64,000 nucleotides of DNA, from NCBI GenBank assembly GCA_963922205.1, contig CAWUHX010000071.1, forward strand, positions 558,001-622,000. The letters are read 5' to 3'. Under the pieces are notes generated by a model that worked only from the letters and a program-made list of their open reading frames with translations, ran no database searches and was not told the DNA's origin. The first letter of the stretch is position 1. The number at the start of each line of letters is the position of its first letter. The translations under genes and the position numbers were made by a program. Of this stretch, positions 22,875 through 53,800 are shown in pieces. The stretch comes from Romanomermis culicivorax. Its lineage: Eukaryota; Nematoda; Enoplea; Mermithida; Mermithidae.

Positions 22875-23396
22875 TCACCAGCGCGAAAAGAGCGTCCAAA
22901 ATTTTTTCACATTTTCCAATTTTTCTCGCCTCGCCAAAAACAGTGGGGAGCAAACAGCAAAAATTGAATGCTTACTTTTTTTAAAATCTTCGACGCCATA
23001 ATTCGGTCTACTCTTTACAGACCAGAACAGGTTAACGTCGTTACAAAGTAAACGTAAGGCTAAAAAATAGCCTAGGCTAATTTGTTTCTCGCTTCGTCCT
23101 AAAGATTACAGTTATAGCGCATCAAGTGAAGAAACTATCTCTATACATTCACACCTGCATGACAACATGCTAAACTAGTCACACAAAAGCATATTTCTCA
23201 TCGGCATTTTTAAACTTCTACTAACCGTTGACAATAATTATAAAATATTCTAACAACGATAAATAATGAATGATAAGGTATCAAAAATATCATGGCCATT
23301 ATAATTGCATCACCGTTAAAAATTCACAATCGATCGGATACTGAAATTAGTGAGGAAGGAGCAAATTTACTCAGAACTTCACATGAATAAACTTAA
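22875..23396. other. ADH5 3' flank
   Basis: Searched on the minus strand for a last short exon of ADH5 encoding the usual IRTVV-type terminus; none found. No other gene seen. Confidence 0.4.
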
Positions 23397-41742
<18,346 letters not shown>

Positions 41743-41940
41743 CTGGTAGGCTTTTCGACTTGGTCGATGATCAACGAATATAAGGAGGATGGGGAGGATT
41801 CGAGCTTATGTAAATAGAGATCTCTGCGATGCGACGGCGAAATATCTGTTCCCCTCGAATCGTCCTTCTTGTCTCCTTGCGGCGCGTCGTTTGTCTTGAT
41901 TATCATTTGAGCATGCGACAGTAAAAGATCATCACAATTT
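41743..41940 (-). promoter_or_regulatory. ADH5 5' leader / promoter region
   Basis: Immediately upstream of the ADH5 ATG on the minus strand. It is less AT-rich than its surroundings, with CGTCG, GCGCGCC and CGACGG motifs, as expected for a housekeeping promoter or 5' UTR. No TATA box at a convincing position and no transcription start was determined. Confidence 0.35.
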
Positions 41941-41999
41941 AACAGTAATCACATGATTGTTACTATGTGATATCACAAATATACGGAAAACGATCTGTC

Positions 42000-42530
42000 G
42001 TAAAGAAGCAGAAAACAAAAATTTAAACAACATAAGATTCAAAGCAAATGTATATAAAATTAAATAGAGACTGAATAGAATGAAAAGAAAAACACTAGAA
42101 TAGAGAGAAAAATGAAAAAACAAAAAAAAAGAATAGCAAACAGTTAACAGAAAAAGGATAAGAATGTGAAAGAAGAAAAGAAAGAAAAGCAGAGGAAAGC
42201 AGAAATATAATAAGAAAAGAATAGAAAGAAAAAAGGCAGAAACAAGAACAAGAAAAAACGTCCATAACAAAATTATCTTTCCTTGAATGTCAGTATACGC
42301 TCGTATGACACAGCCAATCAACAGGGAATTAATGCAGCCTACCAACCAAACATGGAAATCTACGTTTCTGTGCCACTATTTCAGTGCCAAACTGTTTTTC
42401 TTTCTTTTTATTTTTTTGCTTCTTCCTTGATTTTTTCTCCTTCATTTATTTCTTCTCTTCTTTATCCGATATTGTTTATCGTATTTCTTTTTTCTTTCAT
42501 TTACTGTATCCTGTATCAGCCTTGTGTCAA
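42000..42530. repeat. Second purine/pyrimidine foldback
   Basis: 42000-42260 is A/G-rich on the plus strand and 42390-42525 is T/C-rich, separated by about 130 bp of mixed sequence. The general layout repeats that at 28236-29400. Open frames here are low-complexity by-products. Confidence 0.5.
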
Positions 42531-42908
42531 CCGAATGAAAATCAAGATGTATATCGCTGGTCAGCAACCACCTCTTGGCTAATGGGGGTATCGAGACTGT
42601 GCACAACGCTTCGATCATACATGGGTCGGAGCAAGACAAAATGCTTATTGATTATCTAAGGGGCTTAACCCACAATAAATATTTTTGAATCTGCTTTGAG
42701 CATTTTTCGATGCAAAAATATATGTGTGAAAATTGATCTGGAATTGATCAGTTGTTAGGGATATTTTGTTTGAGACATTTTACAGGGGGACATTTTGTTC
42801 GGAAGTATCTTATTACTAGAAAAATTTTTTGATTTTCGAATCTCAATATCCTATAGAGTGATCTGATATTGTGATATGGCTTATTTTGAAGCTTAATCTT
42901 AGCGACTT

Positions 42909-42940
42909 CCTTAGGCTTAGGCTTAGGCTTAGACTTAGGT
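42909..42940 (+). repeat. Short TTAGGC tandem run
   Basis: Three to four perfect TTAGGC hexamers followed by one variant (TTAGAC) and TTAGG. This matches the nematode telomere hexamer and contains the insect pentamer, but the run is only about 30 bp and internal, so it is treated as a microsatellite. Confidence 0.7.
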
Positions 42941-43094
42941 TATGCCCATGGTCTGTAGGACCAAGGTCGAATCTTCGACAATAGGATAATCCGGCTGGGC
43001 CAAATTTTTCGGGATTTGATTTGGTTCTACACCAAAAGCATGAACACTGCAGCCGCATATTTAATGCATGCAAATTCAGCTCAATAAACAATAA

Positions 43095-43286
43095 GGGGCC
43101 AACTATACTTCGCCGTTCGGCGCCGCACGGTGCACCGTACGGCACGTAAGTATAGCAGCTACTTATCATTTTCATTTACTTATTATCATTTACCACCGTA
43201 CGTTGCCGTACGTCGTGAAGTTTAGCAGCACTCACCAGGCGCCGTACGGCACCGCACGGGGCGTGCGGCGAAGTATAGTTGGCCCC
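43095..43286. mobile_element. PIF/Harbinger-like MITE, copy 3 (192 bp)
   Basis: TAA at 43092-43094 and 43287-43289. Perfect 20-bp inverted termini GGGGCCAACTATACTTCGCC. Immediately inside are palindromic GGCGCCGCACGGTGC-type sequences. Internal CGTAAGTATAGCAGCT and CGTGAAGTTTAGCAGC stretches look like further inverted copies of the terminus near the centre. No coding capacity. Confidence 0.88.
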
Positions 43287-43289
43287 TAA

Positions 43290-46200
43290 TTCATCTGAAC
43301 GTGTGAACTTGGTTTTGTGCCAGAATTTATGGATTCGATCTCAAAATCGCAGATTTGTTCTAAATGACAGTGCCTCAGCTCTTGCATTGTTGGTGATTGC
43401 AGGTTACTGCTAGGTGGCTGAATAACTCTTGGCAGAAAAAATGTAAGGAGTTTGAAGCATCCCAAACTGAAGGAAGTCAATTTATTGAAAAAAACATGAG
43501 CACTGGTAAAAAGGAAAAGCGTGACAAGGCAATCTGTTGAGCTGTTTCAATTTGAGAATTAACGTGATGATGTTAATGAAAATAGAAAATCAGCGAATAC
43601 AGTAGGGACAAATAAATATGTACGGCTGCAAGTATGATTCTATAGGAGTCATCGCTGGTTCACTGTATCATAAATGCGAATTTCTTGCTTTATACATTTA
43701 TCCTATAGCGAAACGAGCTATTTTATCCTTTTGGTAATATTACTGTAAGTTTCGCACTAGAATACTACTTTGACGAACAATAGAGTATAGCGCATCCAGA
43801 ACGGTTTCCCAAAATGCAAATTACTCGCCAATTCAAAGAGAAAAGAGGTAAGAAAGATAGTTTATTCTTTTTTCTTGTACGTGTTGCAAGTTTGTTAAAA
43901 GTTAGGAATCCATCCTTTTGCGCCGCTCTTGTGTGCTATCACAATTCTATTCTTTTCTTCAAAGCTCCAGCCTTTGTAATCGATAAGCAAATGGTGACCG
44001 GCCATTTTGTAGCGACGAAAAATCAACTCCTTTGAGAGCAGTTCTCATCGAAGAGAAGAAAAAAGCTTAACAAAAGAAAAATAAGATCATTTCGGCCCCA
44101 ATTCTCTATTTTTTCCTCAATGCTCATTTGGCTGGTATAAAAACATAATTTCTTTTTATCTCTGGGCGAATAGTTTTCAATCAATCTTTTTCTTCTCTTC
44201 TTTGGGAAAAAGCAAAACGCTCTAGACTTTCTTAACGATGTTGCAAGTCTTGGTGTATAACTTGCTGCTCCTATTGTATCAAACCCGAAAATTTTAGCTT
44301 TCGGCTCAAATCCCTGGCCAAATAGCGACGTCATAAAAGCTATGTAAGTTCAACATATATACATAACGCAAGGGTTAGCTTATTTTCGAGATTTCTTTCC
44401 CCCGTTGAATATGCGCTACAAGCTTTTTGGTGTTTGCTTGTTTTGTAGCAAAAGCGAAGGCTTTTCCCTTTATTAAGCCCCGAGGAGTTTGCGGTTTATA
44501 GTTATGCAACCTGGTCTCGGGTTTTGGTGTATATGTTTGGTTTTGCTATTTTCGGTTTTCAATTTGCCGGTTTTAAACGTTAGCTTTTAATGTTCTCATT
44601 AAAATGTGTCTCCTTCATTGTCAACAATGTTCATTCCATGATTGCACTTCATATTTTCAGGACCTCAGTACGGTCATACTGAGGAATCTACATGAGAAAA
44701 ATTTTCATAATGAAGGACATATCTAACGCACTATTATGATGAACAGTTACTTTGTTCCAACGATGCTTGTTTGAGATCATAGAGCGGCAGTCCGATGCTT
44801 TTTGCATAATACCCCTTGCTCAGTACAAAAAATATCGAGAAAACTCATTGAACGAGAAAAACTTTCTGCACTACTTTATCAAATGCCATGATGGAAAGAA
44901 GAAAAAAATTCAATCGTATGACATTTGGTACTCAAAAAATGTCTTTCACTAGCACTCTTCCATCTTTTACCTACTTTGATGTCATTCTATCGTTGAAATT
45001 TGAGGATATTGAAATAATGGAGTAGTTCCTCTTAGATGAATATAATTTTTTTGAAAAGGAAATAAGCAGCAAGATGTTTTCAATATTGAGACAACCAAGA
45101 ATTCGCTGTCGAATTAATTGCTAACTAGTTGAAGATCAACATCCGAAGTTGAACATCAACTTATTTTGAAGAGTCGCAAAAACCGAAAGTTCGCAGAGGT
45201 GAGATTGCAACACTAATCTGAGAAAATCCAAAAAGATTGTTTGCGATTCAGTAACTTAGTAATTTGTGAGGTGTAGCAGTAGTAATCTGTGCAGGACAAT
45301 TGAGCTGCTAAATATCTGATTTTATTGACGACATGAGTCAAATAAAAAAGTCAAATAAATGTATACAGGGGCGCTCGATAATGGCCTTGTGTATGAGCAT
45401 GATCCGTGCGCTGAAATAAATTGGGAAAATTATTGGTTCCACGAGCATACACGATGATTTTAGAGGCATGTGAGCATCTATGATACAGATCACACCATTA
45501 GTTTGAAATAATCGATGCTGCGATCCCATGAAAGTAAGTACGGAAAACACTATGCTCCATTTATTTTGAAATGATCGATGCAGAGGTCGGTGTTTTGACA
45601 AACGCAGCATTATTAGAGATCAGAAAATCAATTTCGATCTTGAAATGGTTGAAAAGAATGATCATCGAGAAACCTGTATCGCGAAGGAAAAATCTATTGA
45701 ATAGAGTCAACGAAACTTCCACTGTTTTGAATGAAAGTTTGAGGGCGACGCCGTTGCATCGATCATTTTAAATAGCGTATCAAATTAAATTTACTTTGTC
45801 AGTTTCCGCTGCGTCTATAATTTCAAATCAAATCGTTTATAGTGGTTCAGAAGGTCCAGTAACTGAATGGGATTACTGAATTTTTCAAGGCCATTATATG
45901 CAGCACAGTTAACGGTATGTCAATTCTCAAGTGATGTTCTGTTCGAATTCTAAGACTGAGCCGAAGTGCATGACTTTTATTTTTACTCATTTTTGCGGAG
46001 TCACTCCTTTGATATGAATCCACGTTTCTTACGGAGTTTTTTATCTTCTTCAAGTGGAGAAAATAGGAATAAAAACATTTATGAAAAAACTGTCATCAAT
46101 AAGCCATGAAATTATTTACAATTGTAGATTGGATACCGCTGATCCAATAGCGAACATGAAATTGATATGGATAATTTATGAAGAATCTTGGCTATCAGAT

Positions 46201-47795
46201 CCACAGGAATCAAACTTGACACAAAAAATTGGTTCAGCGATGTAATTTCATTGTTTTTTTTGATCTGAGAAATTTCTATAAGATTTAACGTACTAATGAT
46301 TTCTCCTCCACTTTTCCAAAAAAGTCGAAATATTCAAATAAATCGTGGATCTATTGTTTTTCAGCAGCACCTGTACATTCTGTTTTTTCTTCTTCACCTC
46401 ACGTCCGCGATCCACATGACCGGTCGTTGCTCCTTCCCGCTAGTGGTGCTGAAACGAATATGCGCCACTGATTTTCATTTTGTTAGAGGAAGTTTGCCGT
46501 AATGATTCTCCGCGTAAATTTGTATATAATAATTTGGGAGCAGAATTGCCGAATTACTGTCCGTGTGTCCGTCATTTTTTCCGCGTGCGAGCAACAATTA
46601 GACTGCCACGATTGGATGCTGCTTGGTCATTTGCAGCTGTAATTTACGCACATTTTCCCATGATCAAAAATTGATGTTGTTTTTTTGTTATCTATATACA
46701 TATTTTATCAGCTAATATTGAACTTTCTCTCGCGTACTAGCTCGATAACAACATATACAGATTTGTATATTATCGATATAGTGCGTTGTATTTGCTATAT
46801 GCAGTAATAGAGAGGATGGTATCTCAATGAGATAGGTTTTTTGTACGCTCAAGCCTACAGTATATTGGAAAATGACCACGTATCTCGTGAACCGTTGGAA
46901 AGATGCTTTTGTGTACACATACATTTATATGGCCAGTTTTTTTATTCTTCTGTATCCATGCCCATAGCCATCACTGTTGAGAACAGCTTGATCTGCCGGG
47001 AGTGCGGTGCGCGCATTTCGAATCGATAAATTTATTTTTGCCCTGTAACGTTTCACACCATTTTTCATTGTTTTTCTGAAAGCGGGCTTGGTTTCGAATG
47101 GTGGTGTCTTTATACGTTCTAGCCTCCAGTAAGTAGAATTGGCATTGCAGATCAAAGCTGGAAAATCATCTTATCTCCCTATAATTCGTTTGTAGCCTTA
47201 TTTTTGGTTTATGTGCGTACATAAAGTGTGTTTGTTATTGTTGTCAGCTTAATTTTGCTATTGATTCTATGTTTTTTACTGTGCCCAAAATTTTCGATTA
47301 AGCTAATTTTCGCAAATAATGTTTTCTTCTTAGACATGCATTTTTGCTATCTGTGTCATGATGTAAACGTATATCTTTTTACTGAGAAATTTTCACCGTT
47401 GCTCGAGGTCAAAATCTTCATTTTAATCATCATTGTTGAAAGTTCACTCCAAATTTTTCGGCAAAACTTTTGATTTTACCTTCTATTCCGGTCTGCATTG
47501 GATTATCAGTATATGTACAAAATTTGATTCATGCTCTCCAAACCTGAATTTCGTGCTTATTGTTGCTACCAGTTAACTTTTATGGGAATGATTTCTAACG
47601 TTCTATTCTTTAAGTACAAGGCAGGAGAAACACAACTCTGGGGTGTCAATAAATTTTTTGACAGCTAAGCTGATTGGTGTGGGTGAATGTCCGTCAATTC
47701 GAGTTACATCGCTATTACTGTAAGAATGCTATACTCATGATGGTTGACGAACAGCAGTTTTTATTCTGTTTGTCGTCGGAAAAAACACCGTTCCT
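43290..47795. other. Gene-poor interval, no gene recognised
   Basis: Scattered short frames with no domain. A related ~25-bp phrase built on TTTGAAATGATCGATGC occurs at 45502, 45565 and inverted at about 45748-45772, the last two enclosing about 160 bp. CCTCAGTACGGTCATACTGAGG, a 22-bp imperfect palindrome, lies near 44662. An ATG at 43814 followed after 12 codons by GTAAGA could be a first exon, but nothing downstream supports it. Confidence 0.4.
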
Positions 47796-47797
47796 TC

Positions 47798-48040
47798 CTA
47801 CCTGTAATTGGCCCAGGGGAAATGGTCGGACGTAGTACCCCAATGTCGGCAACCCTAATTCGAAAAATCGTGAAAAATAGTTTTTTTGGCCTTTCTGGGA
47901 TAATTTTTTTAATTTTCGGTTTTTTTGACTTTCCTGAAATTTTTAGGAATTCCCCTTGAAATTTTTCGGAAACTGGGTATCACACTCCACAAATTTGGGG
48001 TTGACCTCCCTCCCAACTGGTCGGATTCCTCACGGGTTTA
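47798..48040. mobile_element. Degenerate CATACCTG-family MITE
   Basis: Left end CTACCTGTAATTGGCCC and right end containing CCCAACTGGTCGGATTCCTC match the two family termini in reverse order to the copy at 48378. Interior has the usual AATTTTT blocks. Target duplication not recognisable. Confidence 0.5.
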
Positions 48041-48377
48041 GGAATAACGTACATAAAAGAATGGCGTTGCGGAACACCATACCTCTGTTCTATATCCACT
48101 TGAATTTCCTCCATTTTTCGTTTCATTCATTTTATTTGTTTTTTATTTACTTTTTGTTTTTTTGTGGTTTTGTTTCTTTTCATTTCCTATTTGTTTTCAT
48201 ACTTTAGTTCTTTCTTATTGTTCGTTTATTTTTTGTTGCTTTTTTGTTTCAACTGTTTCATACACGAGAGCTCCGACCAGTTGGTTGAAAGCACTTTTTT
48301 CCCTAAATCGTTCCTTTTGAGGAAACGTTTCTAAAGTTTGACATAGAAAAGCTGCATTTTGGCGCATAAGGTCAATC

Positions 48378-48591
48378 CATACCTGTAAGACCTCCGACCA
48401 GTTGGGGGGGGGGGGGTAGGAAAAAGTGGAAATTTTTCCCAAAAAAGGCCAAAAAACATATACTTTTTGGCAAATTTTTTTAATTTTTTCCCAACTGGGG
48501 GGGGGGGGGGGGATAAATGATTTTGGGTACTGGGTTGGCCAAGTTGGGGGGGGGGGCCCCCCCAACCCCCCCCCCCCCAAGTACAGGTATG
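48378..48591. mobile_element. G-run MITE of the CATACCTG family (214 bp)
   Basis: Perfect 8-bp duplication GGTCAATC at 48370-48377 and 48592-48599, hAT-like. Left end CATACCTGTAAGACCTCCGA, right end on the reverse strand CATACCTGTACTTGGGGG. Interior is poly(G) runs of 9-15 bases on the plus strand broken by AAATTTTTCCC blocks, with a C-run near the right end that can pair with them. Non-coding. Confidence 0.88.
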
Positions 48592-48604
48592 GGTCAATCT
48601 GGCG

Positions 48605-48761
48605 CATACCTTTAATTGGGGGATAGCCAAATGCTGGGACCCCCAACTCGAAAAAATTTGGAAAAAGTCGCCTTTTTCGAGAAAATTTTCGGTTTATTTG
48701 AATTTTGGGAGCCTCCCTTCGAAATCCCCCTCCTGGACAGGTCGGACCTCTTACAGGTATG
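48605..48761. mobile_element. Second CATACCTG-family MITE, opposite orientation (157 bp)
   Basis: Left end CATACCTTTAATTGGGGGA corresponds to the right terminus of the family, and the right end reads CATACCTGTAAGAGGTCCGA on the reverse strand. Flanks ATCTGGCG (48597-48604) and ATCAGGCT (48762-48769) agree at 6 of 8. Its left flank overlaps the right duplication of the preceding element. Confidence 0.72.
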
Positions 48762-50559
48762 ATCAGGCTCTACTTTTAGCATGTCTGCCATCACTTATCA
48801 ATTTCTCTTCAATAATTTCATCATATAAAACGCATTATCCAATGTTTCATTGATATTTTATGAGAATTCGTAAATTTCTCTCAACGTATTATTTAAGAAA
48901 AACTAACTCGTCAAATTTTCCAATTTTTTAAAACAATAGTTCATTTTTGACGTAATTTGCATTCAAAACCTCGTGAAAGTATTTTTCAGAAATTTTAACT
49001 CTTTCTGATCAACAGCTTTTCAATCAAAATGAAAACACATGAGCACTATTTTTAAATTTCTAAAATGATGAAAACACTATTTTTGAATGAAAAAGTCGAA
49101 CCTGATTCTTTAAATAAGTGTGAATTTCCTGCGTTCCAGAATGTCAAAACCCAAAAAAAAAATTTCCGGTGCGAAATCTGTACCGATGACTCTGTTCGCT
49201 AATTATGATTACAGACACATTAACGGTCGATTTCTTTTATGATTCAAGGACATCATGCCGTTTGACAAAATTATTCCGCTGTTGTTGACAAAAATTGACT
49301 TCAAACTCAAAAATTTTCATTTTTGCTTAAATTTGATGAATTAATGGCTCTAAAGACATCAGAACATTTGAATAATATCAAAAATACTTGAAGCATCTAT
49401 AAGCTATAGCATTTTAAGCGAAAAAACGATTCGTGGAAAATAAAATTTTTTTTACCCCCTTTCCTCATGCCTGTGAGATCTCCGACCAGTTGGGTAGATA
49501 TTAAAAGCTATTTTTATCGGAGGGAGTAAGAGGCGGTCAGCCGCTATTGCTTCAAAAGTCAGCCACTATTGGCTGAGCACTAGGTAATAAATTTTGTACT
49601 TCTCATTTTCCATCAATTTTCCAAAAGTTCTTGTTTTAAAGTTCTTTTTAAACAAAAGAATAGTATATTTCCTCGATTTCCGGCCAGTTGAGTGGAGATT
49701 CGACAACTGTCCGTACGATTGAACCTTTTTGTGTGTCCCCAACCCCCAGTGTTTTCCTTTATTTCTTGATTACTATACGTTATTGCATCTACCTGACAAT
49801 TGTGCGCGAAGTTTACAACCTTTTTTGACCCTTTGATACGCTTTCATACCAAATCGTTTCATAAGGGACGTTTATTATGGATTGTGCAACACGGAGTCTT
49901 ATGTCATATTTGCAAGTAGAATATCGAGTATTATTACTCACTCATTAGAAATTTCAGATGCATGAAAGAAATAGAGGATAGCTGAGAAATGTAAGTCAAA
50001 GATCATTGAATGAGACTTTGCAAATTATAGTGAATATTGAACATTACAGTCATTGGCCTGAAACGACGGAAAATTTCGGAATATTTATCCACTAAAACGT
50101 ATAGAAAGTGAACTGTGCCTTTTTCTTTCTAGAACCCAAAATTCGTATCCATTTTGGGTATCATCAGCTTTAACGTCTACTATTTTCGGAATTTGGAGAC
50201 CCTAAAAATCGCTTTGGGATGGAAACAGTGTGTTTGCGCCCAAAATTTTGGTATTGTCTTCTCGTTGTTTTTAGTTGAAAAGATAAGTTTTGCAGTCTTT
50301 CTGTTGCGGCTCGTACTTTCACGTAAATTTGCAGTTTCGTAGAAGGTCTCGAAAGATTCCATCGGAATGTATTTCAACGACCAGGCTCGTTCCGCTCGAT
50401 TTTTCTAATACTGCGGTTGAATATATTTTAATCTGAAAATAGCATTACGCTCGTAAAATTCTCCGAAACTTTTTGTGCCAAACCCAACGCTTATCTTGTG
50501 CTTTTTTAGATTGACGCAAAATTTTAAAAATATAGAGGTCCGTTATTTGAATTTTGTGG
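48762..50559. other. Upstream region of the neuroglian-like gene
   Basis: No gene recognised. A lone family terminus CATGCCTGTGAGATCTCCGA occurs at 49466. Must include at least part of the promoter and 5' UTR of the gene starting at 50560, but no motif could be assigned. Confidence 0.4.
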
Positions 50560-50857
50560 ATGCATATCTTACTTTACGACTTCTCGTCGTCCAATTACCA
50601 TCGGCGGACGAAGGGAATTGGACTATCCTCTGTTGCACTCTTATTAATATCTAGTAAGTTTCTTTCATGTGGCATTAATATTTACATTACATTGTACAGT
50701 GCGACGGCTTGACCAACAATTCATGATGTCTTGACTTCTTCCATCCTTCTTCATTTGGCTGGCAAACTTTAATGTTGAAGACGTTCTAATGCTTAATTAA
50801 TATCTTTTTTTATAGTTCTGATTAACAGTGCAAAAGAACTGCCGGATTTAAGCAAAA
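50560..50857 (+). other. Signal peptide exons of the neuroglian-like gene
   Basis: Exon 1 (50560-50653) encodes 31 codons plus one base, with a basic stretch (HRRTK) followed by a hydrophobic run; exon 2 (50816-50857) completes it as GLSSVALLLISILINSA, with probable cleavage after NSA. Phases 1/2 fit exactly (GTAAGT donor, TATAG acceptor). Neither exon is long enough to stand out as an open frame alone. An upstream non-coding exon is possible. Confidence 0.75.
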
Positions 50858-53800
50858 GTAAGTTATTTAATAATGTCATATCTATCTGGTTTAATATGCA
50901 AAAACTTCAAGTTCCGACGCCGCCAAGTTTTATTCACCAACCAAATCCGACCAATTTATATTTTGTGGTCGAAGATACCAGGGAAAATGACGCTATATCC
51001 AGCGCGCGAGAAAAAAAATTCAACTGCGAGGCCACGGGCTTTCCGAAAGTCAAGTATATTGCCTTAATTTCGATCATAGAGCCATAATGTCTAATCACTT
51101 GATAGATGAATTTAAAAAATGCGGTTGTTAGAGTGGCCTCTTTAGCTATCGGTTGTTCTGCAACATACTGATTTAAGAATTTTCTACCATTTTAAAATTG
51201 GTGACAACGTCACTCTTCTTCTGAATATCAATGTATTTCTGTTTGGTTATCTACCTCTTAGTGAATCGTGTGCCTTTTTCCGGAGTTTCTTTCGAAGCGC
51301 TCATTCTTTTGGATGTTGAATAAGAATGCTCCCTCTAAGCAATCTCCATTTTTTTATGACTATAACCTCTCTTCATATAGTTACCGGTGGCTAAAAGACA
51401 AGAAGGAATTGAACGTTAGCGAATTAATCTCGACAGGTCGTTTGACGAAAGTACCCGGCACCGGATCGATCATTTTGAGTAAATTACAAAAATCCGACGC
51501 TGGCGAATATCAATGTTTAGCCGACAATGATAATGGAACAGCTGTTGATAAACCCATCTATTTCGAACAATCGCGTAAGCGGGGAGTATGTTTTCTATAC
51601 AATATCCAAATTGACTTATATATCTCACCGTTCTCAATTTTAACTCCGAAGGAAAGTTAAAGATGTTTTTTATCCACTAAGCACCCAAAACAATAATAAA
51701 AAGCATAGCACATTCATATTGCAATACATTTAAGATCTTCATTGGCAAATGCGTGACAACGTTTCGTTTTGAATATCTGGACACACGTATATGACACTTG
51801 AGAAATAACATCCTTTTGAACAAATGATTTTTTCAAGGTTTAGGGCAGCTTATCTCACGTCGAACACGCGTTGATATGACTACCTAAGGTTATTAGCTAT
51901 AATCTATTTTGTTTGCTAGTGTCATATTCATATATACTCTGACGGTCGGTTGCTGACCTAGATCAAAATTTGGCAATGAATCGAAAAAACACAGATCAGT
52001 AAAAATTTGTTTTTTTGCTCTTCTCAAGTTGAAAATTCTTTGGTTCTAGGGGGCAGATCACACCCAAAACGAAATGTTGGAATTTTTCATTTTCATCAAA
52101 GACATCGAGGAAAAATAGAATTTAGACCGTGTATACCATACACCTGCTGTGGTTCAATATCGAAATTATGATCTCGTCATTTCTTTTCATTTTATCAATT
52201 CATTATTTTATAACTCCCTACAAAATATTGTTTGAAATCGTCTGTACGCGTAAGAAATAGGTATACTATGAAATAAAATGTGAGAACATTATATTTCGGT
52301 TAATGGTAATAAAGATACGGCGCGTTTCGAAAAATTTAGATTAGCCGTGGTTAAAGTCGCATTCGTTGAGTTTCTTGCGTACTTAGTTTGAGTGAATAAT
52401 CAATTTTGGAACGTTCTTGTTTCATAGGAAAATGAAAAATCTAGAACGTCCAATCAAATACTATATTTCTTTACGTTGTACACCTGAATTGAGACATGAG
52501 ACCTGTACAACTTATTTGATATTTTCTCGTTTTTAGTCATGGAACTATTCCCACCGGAACCAGTCGAAACGATTCGAATCGATTTCGGAAATGCTTTCCA
52601 CAGAGAATGTAGGGCGCCCATGTCCGTCCCGGCGGCCCGCCCTTATTGGGTGCTCCTGAGTTTACCCGGCACAGATCGGCGCACATTTCGCACAATTAAT
52701 TCGACAAATATTGTCGTTAATGACAAAGTAAGCGATCATCAACTATTAATCTACGTCTTGGGTGCGAAATATGAACTTTATTTTTAACTATTTTCCTGTT
52801 TCATGCTCACGAATTAATGAAAAGCTTTATATTATACTAGTATCAATGCTAATAATGAGCTACGTTTGAAATATCATTATTGCATGAAAGATACCCCTAT
52901 TGCATAATGTAGCTTAATAAGGTTATGGCAAATAAGAAAAAAGCTATAGATACTACACTAACGGAGTGGTTTACTTATTTTTAACCTTATCAGATGAATC
53001 CTATTGATAAGTATCATCCCAGCACAGACATTCAGTGATAGATATAGTAATAGAACACACAGCGCATGACTAATGTGATGTATACAGTAAACCACTAGAC
53101 ATTCAATGTCATATTTATCAGATTAGTGTATTTATGCAAAAAATAAATAAATTGATGCAAAAAATTCTTATTGACACAATTTACATCTCAGAAAAGATAC
53201 TTTATAATTCAGATTTAAAATAAAATGATCACAAATAATTTAATTTACAATAAGCCGCCAATGATGATAATTTCTATTGGCCAAAAAAGGGTTCTTTTAC
53301 TTTCAGGGCACTATATTTTTCCAATACGTTACAGACAAAGATATAATTCCGTCTTTATATTATACCTGCATGGCCGAAAATTTAGAATTAAAAGATTATA
53401 AATTTGGTTCTCAATTGACTTTTGAAGTCGTTCCTACGCCCCATCGAAAGACGTTGGAACCGTCTATACCGCCCTTGGAACAATATACGTCGCCCGACGA
53501 AATCACTGTTTTGAAAGGCGAAAATATCGAATTATTTTGCGTATTTTCTGGATAGTGAGTTTTCGTGTGCTTCTTAGAAGATTGACGCTTACTAAGATTA
53601 TTCTCGACTAAACTATGTTTTTATGTAACGAGCCTTTTTGTACATCTGTTCTCTGAATAATTCGAAATTTGTAAGCAAATTACTAAAATCCGTTCGCATT
53701 TTGCGTGGAACTCTTTACAGTACCGATTTTCAAATTATGGATTTCATACAATCTATTGCAGGAGTCCGAAGTTTGCAGGGGTGTTGGGTACCTGAATATA

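Noticed and set aside
22226-22953. Proline-rich open frames on the minus strand
   Set aside because: They are translations of the poly(C) complement of G-runs inside MITEs; no domain and no conservation expected.
43814-43850. Short ATG exon followed by GTAAGA as the start of a gene
   Set aside because: No downstream exon in phase and no recognisable protein; a chance ATG-donor pair is likely.
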